Assembly (NCBI GenBank): GCA_014885115.2
Contig: WKLE02001033.1
Span: 1 to 46,149 of the forward strand
Origin: Asterionellopsis glacialis
Lineage: Eukaryota > Bacillariophyta > Plagiogrammaphyceae > Rhaphoneidales > Asterionellopsidaceae
Reading direction: 5' to 3'
DNA: 46,149 nucleotides
This document shows, one piece after another, positions 30,999 through 42,690 of the stretch; position 1 is the stretch's first letter, and every line of letters begins with the position of its first letter. The notes under the pieces are model-generated. The model ran no database searches and was not told the DNA's origin. It was given only the letters and a program-made list of their open reading frames with translations. The translations under genes were made by a program, and so were the position numbers.

Positions 30999-32093
30999 CC
31001 CAGCCCAAGAGGAGTTTCACAAAGCAGTGAGTGATGAATTGATTAACAAATCTCTTCTATTCCTCTCTGAGTGTTGAGTGTTGCATATTCTTCTTCTTGT
31101 ACCATAGTATTATGCTAATTCTTTTCCAGATCTTTGGTCTCTGCTGGTTCCCAATAATTGTCCTACTGTATCAGATGGCTTGGTATTGTTAAACAGGTTT
31201 CATAGTAGGAATATCATTCCAATTTCCTATGAACACATGTTTTACTCAATTATGTAAATGGATAAGCTTTTTGTTCTGCTGTGCAGAAGAAAATTACAGG
31301 AGTGTGCTGTCATTTTTTTTAGAATTTCAGTTTGGATTTTTTTTTCATTTGTGTTATGCTGCCTAACTATTTGACTTTTTCCTCTAATCTCCTCTTGAAT
31401 TTGCGGGAAAATACGGTATCTAAAAAAAGACCGAGAAAGTACTGTGTGTAACCCAGAACGATTTTTTTCCCGTTTCCACCAGAGAGACATATTCAGTTAT
31501 AAAGATGGCTTCAAAGAGATCATCATTCTCTCACTGCGCCCAATATCTGATTTAGCAATTTACCAGCTTCCGAGTGAAAACCATTTCCTTTCATCAGATT
31601 TATACCAATTTGCTTTATGTATGTGAACTATCAATTGCAAATGTCATAGCTCAATCAAATACAACATTTCACCATCCTTGGCAGGTCAGTGTTGACAATT
31701 TAATCAAGGTATACTTGTGCAGACACTTTTTTCTTTCTCATCTTCAGATTATAATGGATGTACGGGTGATTATATATTTATTTTTTCTTAAAAAGTAAGA
31801 TAGAGTCATGGGAAACATTATAAAGACAGGACGCCGCAAGAGTTGTGACGTAGTAGTTTTCATACAGCCATAGATTGATATTGTGATTTTTTGGAATCTC
31901 TTGGAGACTGTGTGTGAGTAAATAAAGTCAAGTATTCATTGCAACAACGCCGGTAAATTATCGCCTGACGACGAGAGAAAAGAGAAACAAATGTTATGTT
32001 GGCAGCTCTTCATTTTTTCTCAAAGAAACGAACAAAGAAGCCAAAATAATTTATTCTTCTCATCAGCCCTATCCATTATGCATTTGAATGCTA
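30999..32093. other. Repeat flank and intergenic DNA
   Basis: Begins with the second copy of the segment also found at 29140-29245, then AT-rich sequence without a supported gene up to the 3' end of the plastid-protein gene. Confidence 0.45.
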
Positions 32094-32761
32094 CTACCAA
32101 AGTCCTAAATCTGATCCAGCACCCTTATCTCTATTGGCTAGCAAAGTTTCTTTAAATTTCTTTCGTTCTTCAAGATCATGATCTTTACGAACATCATCTG
32201 CAAATAAGTTTCCTGATTTGAGATAATCCAAACTGAAGATAAAGAAAAGAAGACGGAAAACCACCAGAAAAGGGAAAAAACTAGATATTAGACACGCAAT
32301 GTTTGCAACGATGGCGTGCATGGCCATACTCATCGTGTGTTTGTTGTGTCTAGGAAAGTTTCACCAAAAAGACGCAACAACAACGACGACAACAAAGATA
32401 TAAAAAATGTAACATTGATTCGTATAACGTACCGAAGTTTCAATTCAACCTTCAGACGTAAAATTTCAGCTAAATCCATTCTATCTTGAATTTCTTTTTC
32501 GCAAACTTCTTTGGATGAATCTTCTTCGTAGGTACATCCAACAAATTGTTCTAATTCAGAAGCCAACTTATCAAGTTCTGATACATCACAAGAATGTCCT
32601 TCAGCGCATTCAAGTGCACGATAAAAGGTTTCGGTTGAAACCTGTAAAGCTGATGTTTTTTGTTTCATGGCAGCCGATGCCATTGGGTTGATGGTAAAAG
32701 CGTCGGTGATACCAAACAATAACAAGGAGGCTAAGGGCACAAACGAAAGGAATTTCATCAT
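32094..32761 (-). CDS. Small plastid-targeted Cys-containing protein
   Basis: Exons 32433-32761 and 32094-32232 (468 nt, 155 residues), intron 32233-32432 (GTACGT...TTCAG). The N-terminus MMKFLSFVPLASLLLFGITDA|FTINPM is a signal peptide followed by Phe at +1. This is the A|F (ASAFAP-type) motif that sends proteins into complex plastids of diatoms, followed by a Ser/Lys/Thr transit region. The mature part is hydrophilic and helical, with four Cys (ALECAEGHSCDV, FVGCTYEED, KEVCEKEIQ) that could form two disulfides or bind a metal. The conserved-looking core is DRMDLAEILRLKVELKLRLDYLKSGNLFADDV, which spans the intron. It ends GAGSDLGLW. Size and Cys pairs recall CP12, but the CP12 motifs are missing. 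The targeting call is strong, function unknown. Confidence 0.9.
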
Positions 32762-33715
32762 GAATGTCACTATTAGGCAGAGTTAGATTGGAATTGAAAT
32801 GCAAAGTCAGGGTCCGAGATGAACAATAAGCAATGGGCAATTTGAAGTAGATTCCTGAGATCTTACTTTGAACAACACATCAGAGAAGATATTTACGAAA
32901 ATATCGCGTGATGGGTGATTGGTCGATAAATGGCTCTCACAGAAGAAAGGTGTCAAGACGCCAAGAAAAACGGAGGAAGAGTACAAAGTAGCATCCCGAG
33001 AATTCGGTTCCTTTTCAGGAAATTCGTGTGGCTAACGGACAGACTCCAACCCCCCATCCAAAATTGAGGCAAGGCCAGACTACAACGTCTACATTACATA
33101 CCTACCGGTAGACGAAATCTAGAGAGATAAAGAGCTCTCTCCCAATATACCGGTATAATATATATGACTGGGGCGGTGAAAATGGAATCCTGAAAAAAAT
33201 TACGAAGATATCAGAAGTAGGTCCTACCTGGTACCAGGTAGTCCTCTAGAGAGTCCTAGAGTTCAGCCAACAGAGAAACTTTCAGCTACACGGTAGATCA
33301 GAACTTTAACTCTAGTTGTTGACACTACTCCTATCAACTCGACACACTATCGATGTAACTCTTAGTTTATTTGCAAGTCAAGAACTTGGGAAATGATGCT
33401 GCATATAGAATTTAGAGATCTTTCGGGTTTGACCCATGATGAGATGCTATCAATGATTCGAGTCACTTTCTCTAAATAGTTCTTTGTATTATGTTGAAGA
33501 AAGAAAGAGAAATCTAGTGCCGTACGAAGTAACTTCTACAAGATAGATGATGATCTCTAACAATGTTTTCACACAATATTCTAGTCTTTTTAAAACAACA
33601 ACAACAACATGACTTTTTTGTTTTGCTGCATCTGAATCCATATCTGTTTTGAAATCAGTTTTGCATACTTCCTCCATTCTCACTCATTCACTCTCTTGTG
33701 TTTCAAAAAGTTCTT
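32762..33715. other. Intergenic region with TACCWGGTA and GTCCTA words
   Basis: 5' flank of the plastid-protein gene and 3' flank of the TLC gene. At 33105-33310 it carries TACCGGTA, TACCTGGTACCAGGTAG and a CCTCTAGAGAGTCCTAGAG patch. A short minus-strand frame at 33489-33683 has no recognisable content. Confidence 0.5.
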
Positions 33716-34788
33716 TCAAGTTGATAATATTTCTGCAATTTTTTGTAATATTTGTCCTAACCAGTACAATTGTAATATTCCCATCAATACACTTAGCGTT
33801 GTAAAGATATAGATAAAGTAACTTTTGCCTGGACGGTATTGATCAATTAATTTGTGTTGAATCACATATGCAGCATCTTTCCACAATTGTGAACCTACAT
33901 ACCACCATCCAATAATTCTGTACATCACAAAGGTCAAAAGAAACAATCCTTGACAAATAAAAATGAATGTAGCATATGTAGATTGTGGATTACCAGGTGG
34001 AAAGTAAACATCAAAATCGGCAAAGACTAAAAATATAGTGCTAAATTCACTCACACCACCAAAGTAAACTACGTACATTGTGTGGTATTATATAATGATC
34101 CAAACCAAAGAGTGTGTAAGAACAAGAAAGAGAGAAAGAAAGCAGAAAAAAGATAAAGTGAGTCTTGATATAAAAACTAAAAAGATCAAGCACCACTCCA
34201 CAAAAACAAAGCAAAACTCAACACAACAAATCACTTACTTGCATAATAATGTACAACTTGATATTCTAGTGAATACCATGCCATAAAAGCACTTAATGCA
34301 TGATGTGATAAAAATATAATAGTCGAATGTTCAGGAATCAAAGATGAAGCTACTAAATCCCATGTCTGATATACAAATATACCTGCATTTAATTCATCCG
34401 CCTGTGGTAAAAATCCAAAGAAACGTTGTTCCGGTGTTTTCATAGGTGGCGCCGTTTCCGAAGCAATTGTAAAATGCCATGAACGGATACCAAATAATCC
34501 CAAATAAAACATCATAATACATGATACTGCCTGAAAGGCAGCTAATTCTGGACGAGAACATTCTTCTTCCTCTTCTCCGGCAGTAGAAGAAGAACAAAAT
34601 TGAGGTGCAGGTTTCCATTTCATTTTTTGGACGTAATAATGTACGACTGTATAAACGATTGTTAAAAATATCCATGCCGCATAAATTTGATATTTTCGCC
34701 GATTCCAACCTGATGATATTGTTGGTGGTATCACTTTAGTAGACTCCGAAGAAAAAGCCTTCGAGGTTTTTGCTGTTGTTGTCGTCAT
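33716..34788 (-). CDS. TLC (TRAM-LAG1-CLN8) domain membrane protein
   Basis: Exons 34239-34788 and 33716-34068 (903 nt, 300 residues), intron 34069-34238 (GTAAGT...CGTAG). Six or seven hydrophobic segments are visible, e.g. IYAAWIFLTIVYTVVHYY, FQAVSCIMMFYLGLFGI, TIIFLSHHALSAFMAWYS, FSTIFLVFADF, FICQGLFLLTFVMYRIIGWW and FTTLSVLMGILQLYWLGQIL. YQTWDLVASSLI followed by FLSHHALSAF is the W-D...HH signature of TLC domains, and GGVSEFSTIFL plus FxxxR...GWW fits the later helices. The family includes ceramide synthases and TLCD/TMEM56-type proteins that affect membrane lipid composition. The short length and absence of a Lag1 motif favour the TLCD-like group. An acidic loop (EEEEE, ~residues 72-77) separates the first two helices. 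Confidence 0.9.
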
Positions 34789-36327
34789 GGTATGTTATAA
34801 CTGCTACGCTGTTGTTTGTGCTTCTAAAGATGATGGGGAACGAAAGAAAGCCACTTTCTTCTAGAGAAACTTTGATTCAATGGCACTCAACGATCAGTGC
34901 ATGCAAAAAATTGTATGAGAAGACAATGAACTTTGAGCGGGACTGAGACGCATCTAACCTAACAACGGAGTGCCGTTGTGACAGGTGAGATGCCCACTGC
35001 GGTGATGTCGACTGTCAACACATGCGAACTGTACGGTACTCGATAGAGGATAGAGAGAATGAATCGAGAAACCAAAAAGAGATGAGGTGTCAAAACTAAA
35101 GACATCTATCTGAGTACCAGGTATACCAGTACCTGGTACCTTACCAGGTACCGTACCAGGTACTTTTAAGGAAGTTCAAAGCTGCCTTTTGATCCTACAA
35201 AAGGTACACATGGTATATGATTTATAGTAGATTAGATAATATAGGTCCGACCTGCTGGAACACGTCATCTACACTCATTAAGGCTGAGGGCAGGGCGCGA
35301 CACTTTACCTACCGTCCGTCTGTTGATACGTCAATTTCAGGATGCTGCTGTATTCTTTCTCCTATAGAAACAATAATAAAGGAAAAGAAGATGGTAGGAT
35401 ATTAGAAACAAAATAACAGACATTTTCCTATGATGCAGTTGGCTGTGTAAAAAAACAAGAAAATAGATAAGACATGTTTTTGCACCATTTTTATTCATCA
35501 TGTACTAAAATCGTTAGAAAAGAGTTGCTACTACATTACAATCAATCATAAAATTGATACTACAGAGAACCAAAAGATGGTCATTACAAGAAATAGAGGC
35601 TGTGATGACCAGTAACATGGTCATTATTTTGATGACAACAACCACAATCATGTTGTACTTGATGTGTTGTGTTTTCAAGTTTGCCCAGCAATTGAGATCC
35701 TTTATCCTTCCCTGTTTTTTGGGATGCTTATCCCCCAGGGGGATTTTTTTGCCAACAGTGCACTGCCAACCAGCATAAGCCCCCAGACATCCATACTGAT
35801 TGAAAGCTCTCACTTAGGGTTATTCTTGATTTATTTCTTCAGTGTCTTTTTTTGGTATTTTTTTTCTGTGCATATGCGTGAAGAATTACTAGCAGAATTT
35901 TTGACATTAAGAAGGAAGTTGCTTGTCAAAGTTTTTTTTGTGTATCATGTACAGTAAGGTTAGGATAAAAACCAGTAAACTACTTTTTGAACACATTTTT
36001 TGCTTTAGCTTTTTTGCACACCCAAAAAATTGTCTGCAGCAGTTAGATGAAGGTCCATCTTTTGTCATTGTTTTACAACAAACAACAAATAGTGGACATC
36101 AAACAGAATACCCTACTGTGTATAAAACAATACCAACTATTCCTACTACTCCTTCTATTTTCATTTGATTTATTGTTGTGGTTTTTTCTTTCTTTGTTTG
36201 TTGCTGGTTGTTGATTGCCATGTTGTCTGGCATTGTTGTCTCAGTCATGTTGGCTTATGGTGTCTCACAGGTGGTCAAACCAATGCTGGAATCAAGGGTG
36301 AAAATAGAACAAGTGGCAGACAAAAAA
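34789..36327. other. Intergenic and repeat-derived DNA
   Basis: 5' flank of the TLC gene, then a GTACC cluster at 35112-35165 (CCAGGTATACCAGTACCTGG, TTACCAGGTACCGTACC). From 35400 on it is AT-rich DNA with short frames but no recognised domain. Confidence 0.45.
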
Positions 36328-36404
36328 CATTGATTTAAGAAAACACTGATAAACAAATCAGGATTTGGCCATTTGTTAATCAGTGTTTTTCTTTAAAATC
36401 AATG
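36328..36404. repeat. Hairpin-forming inverted repeat, ~31-bp arms
   Basis: CATTGATTTAAGAAAACACT...ACAAAT (36328-36358), a 12-nt spacer, then the inverse ATTTGTTAATCAGTGTTTTT...AATCAATG (36371-36404). The second arm has one substitution and about three extra bases. It could be a hairpin terminator-like structure, a MITE remnant or a small-RNA precursor; nothing decides between these. Confidence 0.75.
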
Positions 36405-37944
36405 CTTTTTTTTGTGAAAATCCATTTTTTTGTGCAAAAAATTGCACATGCCCAAAAAAACATAAGAAAAAGTACACTGTCTTACCTGGTACCAGTTTTA
36501 AGCCAAAATGAATCCCATCCAGTACAAAATCCTGTAGAATCTACACAAAGAGTCACCCCCCCCCAGAAAAAGCAGTGTTATGCATGAGTCACACTTCCAG
36601 CACTGTCCACTCAACAAAGATTGACCAAGACAATGAGCCAAGGAACAGTTGAAAATCATAAATTTTCACCAAAGACAACAATGATCAATCATGTAACAAG
36701 ATAAATATTACTCTTTGTCCCTACTGCCTCCATGTAGCAGGTAGGGGGTCTGGGCCATGGAGGGGTGTCACTACCATCAACAAAAGGATCTCTTCAGACC
36801 CCTGTAGTGACTCCTCCATAGCAGGATGCTCAGTTGACACCAGAGGAGGAGAAAAAACTTCTTGATGCTGCAGATCTCTCTGAACCTAATGTCCCAAATG
36901 ACACCCTAGCATCAAGCATGGCAAAAGGCAGATCAAGTCCTATGGTACTGGTGTTTGAAATTGAAAGTGGCAAGACAACAGTGTGAGATGAATGGTACGA
37001 ACAAAAAAGAAATTGATGATTACATACAACAACAAAAGCTTGTAATGGACCAACTTCATGCATGGAATCAACTTTTTAGTATGGGCTTCTTTGTCCGTGT
37101 GCCAGCTTCATCCATATTATGTATAGTAATCCAGGGAACGTCAGCATAAGTAGCCCATTAACATAGTCCTACTATTAAGTGTAACCATTTGACATATCCA
37201 AAAAGGACGAGTGGGCCAAAACTTTTTTTTTGAAAAAAGAACAAAGAAAGATGCAAAGATATGATTGGTTCAAATTAATTAGGTTTTGTTAGTTGGAGTT
37301 CGGAACGAGCAAGCCTCCTCTTTTGTTTTGGGACATGGTACAAAAGTAACGTTAAGTTTATTGTACGCGCTCGACGTGGTCGAAAATCTGGGTGGGCGAA
37401 TCCATTGGGAACCGACTCCTCTACTAGAGGTCCTACGTATCGTCCAGGTACCATACCGCAAAGAGTAATTAGAAGTAGAGATCCTGTGAAATTTTTTAGT
37501 ATGGGAAAATCTCTTGGAACACTTCATTTGTCATACCAGGGATAAGTCTTGTTTTTTAATGAAAAGTTCATAGATTCGCAAATACAGACTAAAGATTGTT
37601 TATTTGAATTTTAATTTATATAATTTATATTATCCTCATTTCAGAAAACATATATACATATATATTTCATACGGACTAAAATCAGAATAGCCACAGTACA
37701 TCCTGATTCCAGAACTTAATACTGCCGTACACTTTTATCATTCCAGTACATGCGGCCGCCCCGCTCGGGTCTATGAATCAAGGTTCCAATCTTGTTCCAA
37801 ATATTCACAGAACCTTTAGTTCCCGCAACATTTCCAGAAAGGGACAACACACAAAATACTAAAAACAGTGGTTGACAAACATGTCACTACCACAAAAAGA
37901 AAAAGTCTTGTTCTTCGTGTCAATATAGGAAAACAGGGAACATA
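36405..37944. other. Repeat-derived DNA and upstream region of the GSDH gene
   Basis: Contains the second copy (36735-36825) of the dispersed repeat seen at 25130-25220, and several weak frames. The last 350 bases are very AT-rich with TATATA runs (about 37640-37665) and likely include the promoter of the gene at 37945. Confidence 0.45.
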
Positions 37945-40900
37945 ATGACAGCAAATGACGCAAGAAATGTTTTACAATGTCTATCGACATTGCTAATGTT
38001 CGTTTTTTCTTTTGCGGCTACTGCGCAAGAAGGCTTCGAAGATGTTCACATTTTGGATCCACCCGATGGTAAGTTTTTCATCCTTTGAAGGAGTTATCGC
38101 AAACAAGCAAAACACTCGGTTCTCATTTGTTGCTGTTTCTCAAACACTCGCATACACAATCAAATATAAACATATAATTTACCAACCCATATTCAGGCGG
38201 AGGTATAACAGATATTTTCTTTACTCCACAGGGAAAGTTACTTTTAACAAACAAATTCGGAAAATTATACTGGTACGATGACTTCGAAAGTAACCCAGAA
38301 CAGTACACAATGGTCTTAGATTTGTCAGATCGAATCTGTATCAACGGTGAACGAGGACTCGGATCTGTCACAGCTCATCCAAGATATGGGATTGAAAACA
38401 GCTACATTTACGTCTATTACACTTATAAAAAGTATGGAAACTGTGACAACGGAAACATTGAAACAGGACCAATCAATCGACTTTCGAGATACACAATGTT
38501 ACCAGGAGAAGAAATCGACATTTCCACTGAGAGAGTTCTTATTGATACAGCATCAACTACTGATCAAATGCACAACAGTGGTGATATCTGGTTTGGCAAG
38601 GATGGGATGATGTATATATCGATTGGAGACGGTTTCGGACACCGAGAAGAGGTGTCTCAGAATAACAGCAACCTTTTTGGTACAATCATCCGTATCACCG
38701 AATATGGAGGTATTCCAAACGATAATCCCTTCGCTGATGGACCAAGATGTAACGAGGGATCTGCCGAGTCTGGTAATTGTGCAGAAATATATGTCAGCGG
38801 CTTGCGTAATCCGTGGAAATTTGCAATGGACCCAAACGCTAATGATGTTCGCTTCTTCATAAACGATGTCAGTGCATCAAGATGGGAAGAAATCAACGAA
38901 TGTGGACCAGACTATGCCGGTGCCAACTACGGATGGCCTCCCAGGGAAGGGCCCTGCGTCAAAGATTCTACCATAGACTGCAGTACCAACAATAATTATA
39001 CGGACCCAATACATTATTATTTACACGACGAAAATAACGAAGGAGCTGTTACTGGAGGTGCGTTCGTACCTGATGGTATCTGGCCGAGCGAGTTCACTGG
39101 CGCCTACATCTATTCAGACTTTGTATTTGGAAAGATTTACTCCATGACACCTGGAAATAATGGCTGCAGAACATGTACACCGCCAAGGTCTGATATGAAT
39201 GTTCAAGTAATGGCGGAATTCGATAGAGTAGTTACTATGATGTTCGGTCCTTGGAAAGACACGCTGGGAAGGCAGTCGGAGGCTCTGTACTATGTTGGAA
39301 GGACACCTCATGTTGTCCGACGCCTTGCCTATGTCGACAATGCCAACCGCAGACCAAATGCTGTTATTATCTCCAGCGCTACAGACGGACAAATAGGTTC
39401 CAAGATCAAGTTCGACGGTACTAACAGTACCGATCCAGATGGAGACGGCTTAAGCTATGCCTGGGACTTTGATGGTGACGGAAAAGTAGACTCAACAGAC
39501 TCCAATCCATCTTATACTTTCGACTTCACGGGAGTTGTGGCCATCACTTTGACCGTGAGGGATATCTTTGGTGCACACGACACAGCGCTTACATACATAG
39601 AGATTGGAACCAAACCAACCGCCGAGATTTTAGAACCTTCAGAGGGTACTACTTTCGCAGTTGGAGATGTCCTCACACTTATCGGATCAGGTTCTGATGG
39701 TGACAATGATTCACCTTTGCCGGATACATCTCTAAGTTGGGAAGTTCGACAACATCACCACACTCACTACCACCCTTTCCTTGACGAGGGTACGGCAGGA
39801 AACAATATCCAGCTATCACCTGCACCTAACCCAGAAGACTTCGATGCTGCCCCAAACAGTTATCTTGAGATTGTTCTCACGGTTACATCCAGCAACGGAC
39901 TCACAGAAACTGTTTCACGGAATGTTATGCCAAGAATGGTAAATATTGAATTTGATAGTGATCCAACTGGTCGTGAGCTTATTTTGGATTCAAATCGTAT
40001 CATAACTCCTTCAACTGTTCCTCTCTGGGAGGGCCAGGTATTCAAGGCAGAAGCTCCCAATCAGCTTTCAGCCGCAGAAATATTTACCTGGAAATCTTGG
40101 TCCGATGGTGGGGACCAAACTCACTCAATCGCCGTCCTTCCAGATAAAAATATGTCAAAATTTGTTGTATCATTTGAAACAACACCGAGACCACCACCAG
40201 TTCTCCTTTTGGTCGGCAATAGCAAAACCCAACAGCCTGGCGATGGTAAAACTTTGTTTCCTGATGAACCTATAGAATCAAATCCAAAGGGATACTTCTT
40301 GAAGCAGCATCAAAATGGTGAACTTATTTTCTACGAAGGACTCCCTGAAACAGCTGAATTCATGTTGTGGTCCAATGGATATCGAGGGCAAGCGCAACCG
40401 TATTATAGTTACCTCGGAGGAGATGGAAATTTTATCACTCGTGAGGGAACACCAGAAAGTAAGGGTCCTGCAGTCTGGACCAGTAACAGAAATTCGCACG
40501 TAGGTGACTGGTTCCTCGAGTTTGACCCTTTGACAAAAGAAATTGTCATATATGAAGGGTTTCAAGACAATCGAGGCGCTAGGATTTGGTGGGCTGCCAC
40601 TGAAACCATCGCTGTGACTTCAAGTCCTTCCTCTTCACCGTCGATATCTGTTGCCCCGAGTGGTACGCCTACTAGTGCTCCCAGTAGTTCTCCGTCTACA
40701 GCACCAACTAAAAGTGCGAGTATGGCTCCATCTGAATTGCCAAGTGCTATCCCTACGGCTTTCATCGTTCCATCATTTTCACCAAGCTTGTCGGAATCAT
40801 CTACTCCAACTTCTGCTCCAACTAAAGCAGAGAAAAACACAGCTTCACCAAGCTTGTCGGAATCAACTACTCCGACTTCTGCTCCAATTAAAGCAGAGAA

Positions 40901-41222
40901 AGACACAGCTGAGGTCATTTCTGCAGACCCGCTTTGTAAACTTGGGATTCGGTCACTAGACTATTGCTGTCCTTTCGGTTGTGGAAAGTGTGGTGGTATC
41001 GGTTGTATTGGTCGTGGCAGTATCGCAGGAGAATGTTGTATCAACCAAGATCTTCTAACGAGCCGTCCCTGTTCCAAAGTTGGTCCTCCTTGCATCATAT
41101 CTAAAGATGACGAAAGCAGTGATTCCAAATTCGAGGTGTCAGCTGCTCAGAAAGCTATTTCTACGGTATGGTGTTCATTGCCTGGCTTTCTTTTTGCAAT
41201 GCTTGGTCTGTTGATAAATTAG
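37945..41222 (+). CDS. Surface protein: GSDH + PKD + lectin-like domains
   Basis: Exons 37945-38068 and 38197-41222 (3150 nt, 1049 residues); intron 38069-38196 (GTAAGT...TTCAG). Exon 1 supplies a signal peptide (LLMFVFSFAATA|Q). Residues ~38-400 form a glucose/sorbosone dehydrogenase-type beta-propeller: HILDPPDG...TPQGKLLLTNKFGKLY, GLGSVTAHPRYG, MHNSGDIWFGKDG (His167 aligns with the catalytic His of PQQ sugar dehydrogenases), GDGFGH, SGLRNPWKFAMD and GANYGWPPREG. Residues ~425-509 are a PKD domain (FDGTNSTDPDGDGLSYAWDFDGDG). About 710-840 resemble bulb-type lectin repeats (GELIFYEG, LWSNG). A Ser/Thr/Pro stalk (~850-945), a Cys-rich module (CCPFGCGKCGGIGCIGRG) and a hydrophobic C-terminus without cytosolic tail follow, fitting a GPI or membrane anchor. 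Predicted extracellular sugar oxidase or carbohydrate-binding surface protein; whether it binds PQQ is unproven. Confidence 0.93.
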
Positions 41223-41700
41223 AAATTCATACGCAGTCATGTTCATTTCTTAATTTCTCTGGTGGTGGCTGTCGATTGTAAGTGGAGAGTACTCCCGATA
41301 TTTCATGAGTTGAAGGATATGCATGACTATTCAAATAGAATAGTAAGATGATAAAACCAATGGCAGTCTGAAGGGATAAACATACACAAATGTTGGCAAT
41401 ATTCACCAGCAATGCCAATATACGTGTTCTTTATTATAAAATGGCCTTAGCACCATTATTTACTTACTGTATCTCAATACTATCGTTTTGTCTCGTGTTT
41501 CATTTCATAGGACTTTTCTCTAAAACAGGAAAGCTAGAGCAAATTCACCATACACCCTTGTGCCATCTTTTCTCCAATCACTCTACTGGCTGTGTTGTAT
41601 GACCTTGACGATACATTTTCCTGTAATAAAATGCTGGATTTGTCTTTTTCTACTTGTTCGTTCTGTTTACCTACGGTACAATACTGCGCTTCTAATGTTG
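41223..41700. other. Convergent intergenic region
   Basis: 3' flanks of the GSDH-domain gene (+) and of the TPR gene (-). AT-rich, nothing else recognised. Confidence 0.5.
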
Positions 41701-42690
41701 TTACTTTCCTTGATCAAAACTTATACTATACGATCCTGTCTTTGGATCTTGTTTTGTTTTGAAGTTATCCAAGGAAAGACCAAAATTACCTAAAATCGAA
41801 TTACCCAAATCTTTTAATTGTCCCATTGTTTTTTGTTTCAATTCTTCTAAATGATCGTCATTGACTTTTTGGATTCGCCGTTTTTCCTTTTGAATTTGAG
41901 CATTCGATGGGTCTAATTGATATGCTGACGTAACATCTTCCAAGGCTTCTGTATACTGTTCAGTTTGTTCATATGCCAAACAACGACGCATATAGGCCTT
42001 GACATAGGTAGGTTTCAATAGTATGGCTATCGTACAATCATCTATAGCTTCCGTATATCGTTGCAAATGTAAAGAGCATGCTGCACGGTTACAATGATAT
42101 ACACTTAAATATTTTTCACCATATGGATGATGTGGAACTTGGAAAGACAGTTTTTTGGGAGATTCTTCCTGTTGTTGTTCCAATGGTGCAGCAGAAGCCG
42201 TGGTAGTATTAGAATCATTATTGTTGTCATGTTTCTTCGCTAGTCTTTCTTGTTCATCACGTTTCTTGTATTCATCTAATGCTTGACGATGCTGTTCATT
42301 TTCCCATTCCTGTTTTTGTTTCAATATATCTAGTCCTGTGAGATTATCATCATTTGATGGACATGCTTCAATAGCTTCCGTATAATAATCATACGCATCC
42401 AACCAGTTTTGTAAACGAAACATATTGTTTCCTTGTTGTTTCAACGATTCACTTTTCGATATTTCTTCTTCATCTTCCTCCTTCGTATTCCCCTTATTAT
42501 TATCATTGGCAGATGCCGTACTAATTCTGGTAACTCCACCACCAATTTCTAAAATAGCATTGTCGTATCCTTCTCCATGAGTTTCATCATTGTTAGGATC
42601 GGCTGATGTCTTTTTTAAATCATCTAAATCAAAACCTTCACTTGCAAATTGGATGTCATTAGTTGTCTTTCCTTTTTCTTCATTCATCAT
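41701..42690 (-). CDS. TTC1-type tetratricopeptide repeat protein
   Basis: One exon, 329 residues from the first ATG (MMNEEKGK); the frame continues upstream but only with a GTG. Residues 1-80 are acidic and disordered. TPR1 spans ~82-115 (LKQQGNNMFRLQNWLDAYDYYTEAI). A charged linker with KQEWENEQHRQALDEYKKRDE interrupts the array (~120-190). TPR2 (~195-228, CNRAACSLHLQRYTEAIDDC) and TPR3 (~229-262, AYMRRCLAYEQTEQYTEALED) follow. The C-terminus MGQLKDLGNSILGNFGLSL...DPKTGSYSISF is the diagnostic tail of animal TTC1. TTC1 is reported to bind Hsp90/Hsp70-type chaperones and Ras/G-alpha proteins; a co-chaperone role is the best guess here. The long linker between TPR1 and TPR2 also occurs in TTC1, though it is longer here. 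Confidence 0.94.
   Translation of the reverse strand: MMNEEKGKTTNDIQFASEGFDLDDLKKTSADPNNDETHGEGYDNAILEIGGGVTRISTASANDNNKGNTKEEDEEEISKSESLKQQGNNMFRLQNWLDAYDYYTEAIEACPSNDDNLTGLDILKQKQEWENEQHRQALDEYKKRDEQERLAKKHDNNNDSNTTTASAAPLEQQQEESPKKLSFQVPHHPYGEKYLSVYHCNRAACSLHLQRYTEAIDDCTIAILLKPTYVKAYMRRCLAYEQTEQYTEALEDVTSAYQLDPSNAQIQKEKRRIQKVNDDHLEELKQKTMGQLKDLGNSILGNFGLSLDNFKTKQDPKTGSYSISFDQGK

Noticed and set aside
29140..31085. Direct repeat of about 100 bp (29140-29245 and 30985-31085) as an LTR pair
   Set aside because: The copies lack TG...CA ends, a primer-binding site and a target duplication, and they do not properly bracket the pol remnant.
32433..32761. CP12 identity for the plastid protein
   Set aside because: Small size, charge and Cys pairs are similar, but the CP12 AWD_VEE core and C-terminal Cys-Pro motif are not present.
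38310..38330. Start of the GSDH protein at 38310
   Set aside because: This is only where the open frame in exon 2 has an early Met; an upstream exon (37945-38068) adds the signal peptide and first propeller strand through a good GT-AG intron.
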